Positions 40,532 through 45,319 of a stretch of 45,319 nucleotides of DNA are shown here, piece by piece; positions within the stretch are counted from its first letter, which is position 1, and every line of letters begins with the position of its first letter. The notes beneath the pieces are model-generated. The model worked only from the letters and a program-made list of their open reading frames with translations. It ran no database searches and was not told where the DNA came from. Location: positions 1 through 45,319 of the forward strand of contig JAIXSK010000005.1 of NCBI GenBank assembly GCA_027484725.1, read 5' to 3'. The position numbers and the translations under genes were made by a program. Origin of the DNA: Flavobacterium sp. (GTDB lineage Bacteria; Bacteroidota; Bacteroidia; Flavobacteriales; Flavobacteriaceae).

Positions 40532-41599
40532 TTAAGTTCTATAAAAGGAAAAAGCAGCTTTAATTTCTTCTATGTCAGCGGTTTGATTGATGATGGCTTG
40601 ACCAATACCTTGAATAAGCGCAAACTGAACTTGTCCGTATTCATTTTTTTTGTCGTGTATGAGCAAATCCATGATGGGTAAAACATCATCTGCCTCTATA
40701 GGCAAAGGCTCAAACACATCCAACAGCACCGCTTTTATTTCATTTAATTCAGTTTGTGAGAGCAGATTTTTGCGCCAAGCCATAAACGCTTCGATGATCA
40801 TTCCGGCAGCAATGGCCTCGCCGTGCAACAAAGTTGATTTTTGAGGATGTTCCAGAAAATAACTTTCAATGGCGTGTCCGATAGTATGCCCAAAGTTCAA
40901 GGCTTTTCGGATGCCGTTTTCAGTTGGGTCTTGCAAAACAATTTTGTTCTTGATTTCAATTGAGCGATAAATTAAACGGGTAAGCTCGTCAAAATCTAAA
41001 GCGCTCAAATCAAGAAATTCTTGCCAATAAGCGCGGTCATAAATGAGTCCGTGTTTGAGCATTTCGGCCAAACCTGAACGCATTTCGTTTTGGGGCAAGG
41101 TTTCTAAAAATGCAGGTTCAATAAGCACCATTTTTGGGGCATTGATCAAGCCAATTTGATTTTTTAAATGCCCTAAATCAACCCCGTTTTTACCGCCAAT
41201 CGAGGCATCAACCATGGCCAATAGAGTGGTTGGAACGTTGATGAAATCTATGCCTCTTTTGTAGGCCGATGCTACAAATCCGCCCAAATCAGTTACTACG
41301 CCGCCGCCTAAATTGATCAGGACGCTTTTTCGGTCGGCACCCAACTCTGAAAGTGCATTCCATACCTCAAGACAAGTGTGCAGATTTTTGTGTGTTTCTC
41401 CTGATTCAAATTCAATGATTTCAATGGGAATTTCGGTAGCCACTTGTGCTAAGAAACCCGGCAGGCAATGCTCGTGTGAACCTTCGTCAACCAAAATGAA
41501 TATCCCTGAATATTGGGCTTGTTTCAAGTGCTTGTCTAGCGCTTCATATCCGGATTCGTGAAAATATACTTGGTAACCGTTGGCTTGGATTGGGGTCAT
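40532..41599 (-). CDS. aroB: 3-dehydroquinate synthase
   Basis: 355 residues from ATG 41597-41599. The enzyme cyclises DAHP to 3-dehydroquinate, the second step of the shikimate pathway, using NAD and a divalent metal. The NAD loop is NLGGGVVTDLGGFVASAYKR, followed by VPTTLLAMVDASIGGKNGVD. Metal ligands are the Glu in GLAEMLKHGLI, the His in NFGHTIGHAIE and the His in LLHGEAIAAGM. Length and motifs are complete. It is divergent from proline dehydrogenase with 92 bp between start codons. Confidence 0.97.
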   Translation of the reverse strand: MTPIQANGYQVYFHESGYEALDKHLKQAQYSGIFILVDEGSHEHCLPGFLAQVATEIPIEIIEFESGETHKNLHTCLEVWNALSELGADRKSVLINLGGGVVTDLGGFVASAYKRGIDFINVPTTLLAMVDASIGGKNGVDLGHLKNQIGLINAPKMVLIEPAFLETLPQNEMRSGLAEMLKHGLIYDRAYWQEFLDLSALDFDELTRLIYRSIEIKNKIVLQDPTENGIRKALNFGHTIGHAIESYFLEHPQKSTLLHGEAIAAGMIIEAFMAWRKNLLSQTELNEIKAVLLDVFEPLPIEADDVLPIMDLLIHDKKNEYGQVQFALIQGIGQAIINQTADIEEIKAAFSFYRT

Positions 41600-41636
41600 A
41601 AGAATTGTAAAAAAATGCGCTGCAAATTAAGGTATT

Positions 41637-41671
41637 TTTGATGAATTATTATGTGATACTCTATATATTTG
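41637..41671 (+). promoter_or_regulatory. Promoter of the proline dehydrogenase gene (decides its start)
   Basis: TTTG (41637-41640), 23 nt and TATATTTG (41664-41671) match the Bacteroidota consensus. Because the -7 element lies inside the longer frame from 41638, translation must start downstream, at ATG 41692. Confidence 0.65.
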
Positions 41672-41691
41672 CCAAAGTATTAAAATCCACT

Positions 41692-42876
41692 ATGGAACCT
41701 ATTTTCAACAACACCCAAATTGCTTTTTCGCTCAAAAGCGACACTGAACTTGAGCGCGCTTATTTTTTGTTTAAACTCATCGATAGCCAGCCATTGGTGC
41801 GCATCGGAACTGCCGTCACCAATTTTGCCATCAAAGCACATTTACCTGTAGAAGGTTTGATTCGCGCTACTGTTTTTGATCATTTTTGCGGTGGTATCAA
41901 TGAAGATGATTGCTTGCCTGTGGTAGATAAAATGTTTACCAAAGGCGTTTCGTCGGTGTTGGACTATTCCGTTGAAGGCAAAGAAGAAGAAGCCCAATTT
42001 GATGCCGCCTTGGCGATGACTTTAAAAACTGTGGTTTTTGCAGCCGAGCGCGATGCCATTCCGTTTGCGGTTTTTAAACCCACCGGATTTGGTCGTATTG
42101 ATTTGTATGAAAAAGTAGGGGCAAAACAAACTTTGACCGATGCCGAACAAGCTGAATGGAATCGAGTGGTGGATCGTTTTCACACCGTTTGCAAAGAAGC
42201 ACACCAACGCAACGTTGCGCTGTTGATTGATGCAGAAGAAACCTGGATGCAAGATGCGGCGGATGATTTGGTGGCCCAAATGATGCGCACCTACAACCAA
42301 GAAAAAGCGATTGTATTCAACACCTTGCAAATGTATCGTTGGGACCGAATGGATTACCTCAAAAAACTCCACGAACAAGCCAAAGCTGAAGGTTTTTACA
42401 TCGGGATGAAACTTGTACGCGGTGCTTATATGGAAAAAGAAAACGCCCGAGCAGAAGAGCGCAATTATATTTCTCCGATTTGTATTTCAAAACAAGCCAC
42501 CGATGACAACTACAATGCCTCGGTTGATTATATGATTGAACATTTAGACCGCATGGCCATTTTTGCCGGAACGCACAACGAAGAAAGCTCTTACAGACTC
42601 ATGCAACTCATGCAAGAAAAAGGAATTGCTAAGAATGATCCGCGCATTTGGTTTGGACAATTGTACGGTATGAGTGATAACATTAGCTATAACTTGGCAG
42701 CAAACGGATACAATGTAGCCAAATATTTGCCTTTTGGTCCAGTGCGCGATGTAATGCCTTATTTGATTCGTCGGGCTGAAGAGAACACCTCTGTAGCGGG
42801 TCAGACCAGTAGAGAACTCACCTTGTTAAAAACTGAGCGCTATCGTCGAAAAAACAAAAATGAAACAACAAATTAA
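41692..42876 (+). CDS. Proline dehydrogenase (monofunctional)
   Basis: 394 residues from ATG 41692, chosen because a promoter overlaps the longer frame. The FAD enzyme oxidises proline to pyrroline-5-carboxylate at the inner face of the membrane and feeds electrons to quinone. The TIM-barrel shows FAVFKPTGFG, ALLIDAEETWMQ, NTLQMYRWD, the FAD-phosphate motif MKLVRGAYMEKEN, FAGTHNEES, and the substrate-binding YLPFGPVRDVMPYLIRRAEENTSV with the paired Arg residues. No P5C dehydrogenase domain is fused, so that step is encoded elsewhere. A strong terminator follows. Confidence 0.94.
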   Translation: MEPIFNNTQIAFSLKSDTELERAYFLFKLIDSQPLVRIGTAVTNFAIKAHLPVEGLIRATVFDHFCGGINEDDCLPVVDKMFTKGVSSVLDYSVEGKEEEAQFDAALAMTLKTVVFAAERDAIPFAVFKPTGFGRIDLYEKVGAKQTLTDAEQAEWNRVVDRFHTVCKEAHQRNVALLIDAEETWMQDAADDLVAQMMRTYNQEKAIVFNTLQMYRWDRMDYLKKLHEQAKAEGFYIGMKLVRGAYMEKENARAEERNYISPICISKQATDDNYNASVDYMIEHLDRMAIFAGTHNEESSYRLMQLMQEKGIAKNDPRIWFGQLYGMSDNISYNLAANGYNVAKYLPFGPVRDVMPYLIRRAEENTSVAGQTSRELTLLKTERYRRKNKNETTN

Positions 42877-42889
42877 CATTTAATATAAA

Positions 42890-42920
42890 AACTCTATCAA
42901 TCAAGGTAGGGTTTTTTTTT
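42890..42920 (+). terminator. Intrinsic terminator after proline dehydrogenase
   Basis: AACTCTATC (42890-42898) pairs with GGTAGGGTT (42905-42913) with two G-T wobbles and a 6-nt loop. The T-run extends to 42920. Confidence 0.85.
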
Positions 42921-42987
42921 GTTTGCTTGTTTTGGTCTCTGAGCAAAGCAGTCCCAAGTTTGCCTATTTCTAAATTTTTAAATAGCT

Positions 42988-43425
42988 ATGAAAAAAATTG
43001 GATTATCCATTTTTTTGGGATTTTTGTTTTTGTGTCATTCGTCTTTTGGCACATTTTCGTCTACATCACACGCGGTCACTTCTTATACAAAAGAACAAAT
43101 TGAAAACTTCATCAGAGAAGTTTACGCGGGCTCTGCTGAATCGCTTTTTTTTAAACCCAACACCACGCGTCTTCAATTAACCACTGATTTTTTGCAACGC
43201 GTTCACATCGTAAAAGACGCTCGATATCAGGCAACAAAACACATCCTGTTGTCTAGTTTTGCTCTTGTAACTGATTATAATCCGAGTCTTAAAAGAGATG
43301 TTGTCATTGATCCGAGCACGTTTAATCCGCTTAAGTATGACTTTGATTGGTTCTCTAAATCGCGCAAAGTTATTTGTGTAGACAACTCAGATTATGTCAT
43401 CATTATTGAAGCGCGAAATTACTAA
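42988..43425 (+). CDS. Small exported protein of unknown function
   Basis: 145 residues with a signal peptide (MKKIGLSIFLGFLFLCHSSFG). The mature part begins helical (SYTKEQIENFIREVYAGSAESLFF) and continues with beta-like stretches (RLQLTTDFLQRVHIVKD, LLSSFALVTDYN, VICVDNSDYVIIIEARNY). It has a single mature Cys and no T9SS sorting domain, so it is probably periplasmic or outer-membrane associated. I do not recognise the family. It lies 17 bp upstream of the CUB-domain surface protein and may be cotranscribed with it. Confidence 0.75.
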   Translation: MKKIGLSIFLGFLFLCHSSFGTFSSTSHAVTSYTKEQIENFIREVYAGSAESLFFKPNTTRLQLTTDFLQRVHIVKDARYQATKHILLSSFALVTDYNPSLKRDVVIDPSTFNPLKYDFDWFSKSRKVICVDNSDYVIIIEARNY

Positions 43426-43442
43426 TCAGCAGTTGTAAAGAT

Positions 43443-45319
43443 ATGAACGTAAGATTACTATTGTTGCTGCTTTTGATGTATGGTTCGGTTCAAAGCCAAA
43501 CATACTTAATGCAAAACGGAACATTTTCAACTTGTTCCGGTACTTTTTACGATTCAGGAGGCGCAGCCGGAAATTACAGTGCCAATGAAGATTATGAAAT
43601 TACTTTTTGCCCGGCAACGCCCGGAAGTTATATTTCGTTGCAATTTTCAGTTTTTAATTTAGAGTTGAACAACAATGTTCGCGATTACATGACCATATAC
43701 AATGGTACCGGAACTTCCGGAACCATCATTGCCAATTACTATAATTCATCTCCGTTGAATTGCTCAGGCGGCAGCATTATTTCAAGTGATCCTTCAGGTT
43801 GTATCACTGTTGTTTTTTCATCCAACAACAACAACCAGCGTGCCGGTTGGGAAGCAACCATATCATGCAGTAGTGTACCCGGTAATTTGGGCGCACCTTC
43901 TAATTCTGTTTGCTCCGGAGCCAATCCGTTTTGTGCCGATTCCGGCTTGCAGTATCCCAATTTAAGTGATTGTGATGCCGTACCCGATGCTCCGCAAGAA
44001 GTAACTGATAACACTTGCTTGCAAACAGCACCCAATCCGGCTTGGTACTATTTATCTATTGGGATTGCCGGAGTCATTAATTTACAAATCAAACAATCTA
44101 CCGGACCCAATAATACCGGGAATGCTTTAGATGTAGATTTTGCCATTTGGGGCCCTTTCCCAGATCCGGCCTCTGCTTGTAATGATTTTACGCTGGGCGA
44201 TTGTAATGGTGACCACAACTGTTCCGGAAATGTGGTGGACTGTAGTTATGATCCTGCCGGAACTGAAAACGCCACCATTCCTAATGCACAAGTAGGAGAG
44301 GTATATATGGTTTTGATTACGAATTATAATGGGGCTCCGGGTTTTATCACCATGGAGCAAACCAATGCGGGCCTAGCTGGTGCCGGAAGTACCGATTGCT
44401 CTATTGTATGTCCCACCTTTACGGGTGTTAACCCTACCTGTGGCGGAAGTAATGGCTCTATACGCGTAGCTGGTTTGGGTGCCAATGCCACGCACCAAAT
44501 TACTTATTTAGACGATGGAGTTCCGGTGACCATTTCATTAACGGCAAACGCCAGTGGGCAAGCTACCATTAACGGTTTAAATGCCGGAAACTATACCCAA
44601 TTACTAACAGACATCACCGGATGTACGAATCCGACAAATATAACGCTCACATCTTCAGTGCCAACAATTACGTCTGTTAGTGCAACTTCACCCGTGTGCT
44701 CAGGGAGTCAAGTTGTTTTTACCATCACAGGTACGGCCAATGCCACAGTAACTTACTACATTAATTCAGGCGCCAATCAAACTGTAACGCTCAATGCTTC
44801 CGGAACCAGAACTGTCACGGTCAACTCAGTTACAGCAACCACTACCTTAACAACAGTTTCTGTTTCAACCGGGTCTACGTGCACTATTCCAATTATGCGC
44901 ACCAAAACCGTCAACCTCAAACCGGCATCTACGCTTGTTTTGACTTCGGCTGCCACTACTGAAAATCAAACAGTTTGTGAAAACTTACCCATAACAACCA
45001 TTCAATACACAGTAGGAGGGAGTGCAACCACAGCAGCGGTAACCGGATTGCCCAATGGCGTTACCGGAACATTTGCTTCAGGTGCTTTAAGCATTAGTGG
45101 TAGTCCTTCACAAACCGGAACTTTTAATTATGTTGTAACCACTTCGGGTGGTTGTTCGCCAGATGCTACTCTGAACGGAACCATTCGTGTAACAGTACTT
45201 CCGGCTGCCACGATTAGTTATCCATCTACGCCTTATTGTAAATCACTCACCACGGCCCAAGCGGTTGTTCGAACCGGTACTGCCGGCGGAACCTACAGCG
45301 CTGCTCCAGCCGGATTGAC
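43443..45319 (+). CDS. CUB-domain surface protein (5' part; runs off right edge)
   Basis: An open frame from ATG 43443 to the window end, at least 625 codons. A signal peptide (MNVRLLLLLLLMYGSVQSQ) comes first. A CUB domain follows at about 22-140 (NGTFSTCSGTFYDSGG, NYSANEDYEITFCP, MTIYNGTGTSG, ITVVFSSNNNNQRAGWEATI). Next is a Cys-rich domain (CSGANPFCADSG ... CLQTAPNPAWYYLSIG), as in secreted gliding-associated proteins. Then come Ig-like and SprB-like units (TCGGSNGSIRVAGLGA, LNAGNYTQLLTDITGC) and further Thr/Ser-rich repeats. A C-terminal T9SS domain is expected beyond the window. Surface location and adhesive role are inferred from architecture. Confidence 0.85.
   Translation, partial: MNVRLLLLLLLMYGSVQSQTYLMQNGTFSTCSGTFYDSGGAAGNYSANEDYEITFCPATPGSYISLQFSVFNLELNNNVRDYMTIYNGTGTSGTIIANYYNSSPLNCSGGSIISSDPSGCITVVFSSNNNNQRAGWEATISCSSVPGNLGAPSNSVCSGANPFCADSGLQYPNLSDCDAVPDAPQEVTDNTCLQTAPNPAWYYLSIGIAGVINLQIKQSTGPNNTGNALDVDFAIWGPFPDPASACNDFTLGDCNGDHNCSGNVVDCSYDPAGTENATIPNAQVGEVYMVLITNYNGAPGFITMEQTNAGLAGAGSTDCSIVCPTFTGVNPTCGGSNGSIRVAGLGANATHQITYLDDGVPVTISLTANASGQATINGLNAGNYTQLLTDITGCTNPTNITLTSSVPTITSVSATSPVCSGSQVVFTITGTANATVTYYINSGANQTVTLNASGTRTVTVNSVTATTTLTTVSVSTGSTCTIPIMRTKTVNLKPASTLVLTSAATTENQTVCENLPITTIQYTVGGSATTAAVTGLPNGVTGTFASGALSISGSPSQTGTFNYVVTTSGGCSPDATLNGTIRVTVLPAATISYPSTPYCKSLTTAQAVVRTGTAGGTYSAAPAGL

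Noticed and set aside
41638..41691. Upstream start adding 18 residues to proline dehydrogenase
   Set aside because: A consensus promoter with its -7 element at 41664-41671 lies inside the extension, so it is unlikely to be translated.

Overview
The window looks like a chromosomal segment of a Bacteroidota bacterium, most likely a Flavobacterium-type member of the Flavobacteriaceae. The evidence is: several secreted proteins with type IX secretion (T9SS) type-A C-terminal sorting domains, a giant SprB-repeat protein, TAnnTTTG-type -7 promoter elements, near absence of Shine-Dalgarno sequences, a flavobacterial DnaX without the zinc-binding insert, and a class A RNase P RNA. No rRNA, tRNA, CRISPR array, transposase or phage gene was seen.

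Layout. 1-3357 (minus): the 5' part of a large repeat-bearing surface adhesin (leaves the left edge) and a small exported partner, with a good promoter about 370 nt upstream. 3984-8083 (plus): a tightly packed polyphosphate cluster, SixA phosphatase - Ppk1 - Ppx/GppA - TMEM175-like channel. 8080-9845 (minus): dnaX, whose gamma/motor part and tau-specific tail lie in two frames joined at an A10 run. 9846-11756: an AT-rich accessory patch with nonamer repeats, two unrecognised genes and a hairpin repeat. 11757-12058: rnpB. 12123-15559 (minus): CotH/lamin-tail secreted protein, rsmD, DUF3822 protein. 15771-18221 (plus): T9SS cargo protein and a RecD-like helicase. 18222-18717: a spacer made largely of 7- and 8-nt tandem words. 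18718-29746 (minus): the 2887-aa SprB-repeat protein and a TonB-dependent receptor. 29948-33686: kdsB, a spermidine-synthase-fold methyltransferase, a PlsC acyltransferase, an M14 peptidase and an AsnC/Lrp regulator. 33766-37322: PEP carboxylase, DinB protein and a TDG/Mug-like glycosylase overlapping DinB tail-to-tail. 37359-41599 (minus): acidic-tail protein, deoxyhypusine-synthase-like enzyme, arginine decarboxylase, an unlisted 57-aa small ORF with an excellent promoter, and aroB. 41692-45319 (plus): proline dehydrogenase, a small exported protein and a CUB-domain surface protein that leaves the right edge.

How it fits together. Core metabolism and information genes (ppk1/ppx, dnaX, rnpB, rsmD, kdsB, ppc, aroB, proline dehydrogenase, polyamine genes) alternate with large cell-surface proteins probably exported by T9SS. 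The spacers carry short-period degenerate tandem arrays (CTGAGN3 octamers, GATTAAC and TGTTGAA heptamers, GTTTAANAR nonamers) and a dispersed hairpin element. These arrays and the split dnaX are the most unusual things here.
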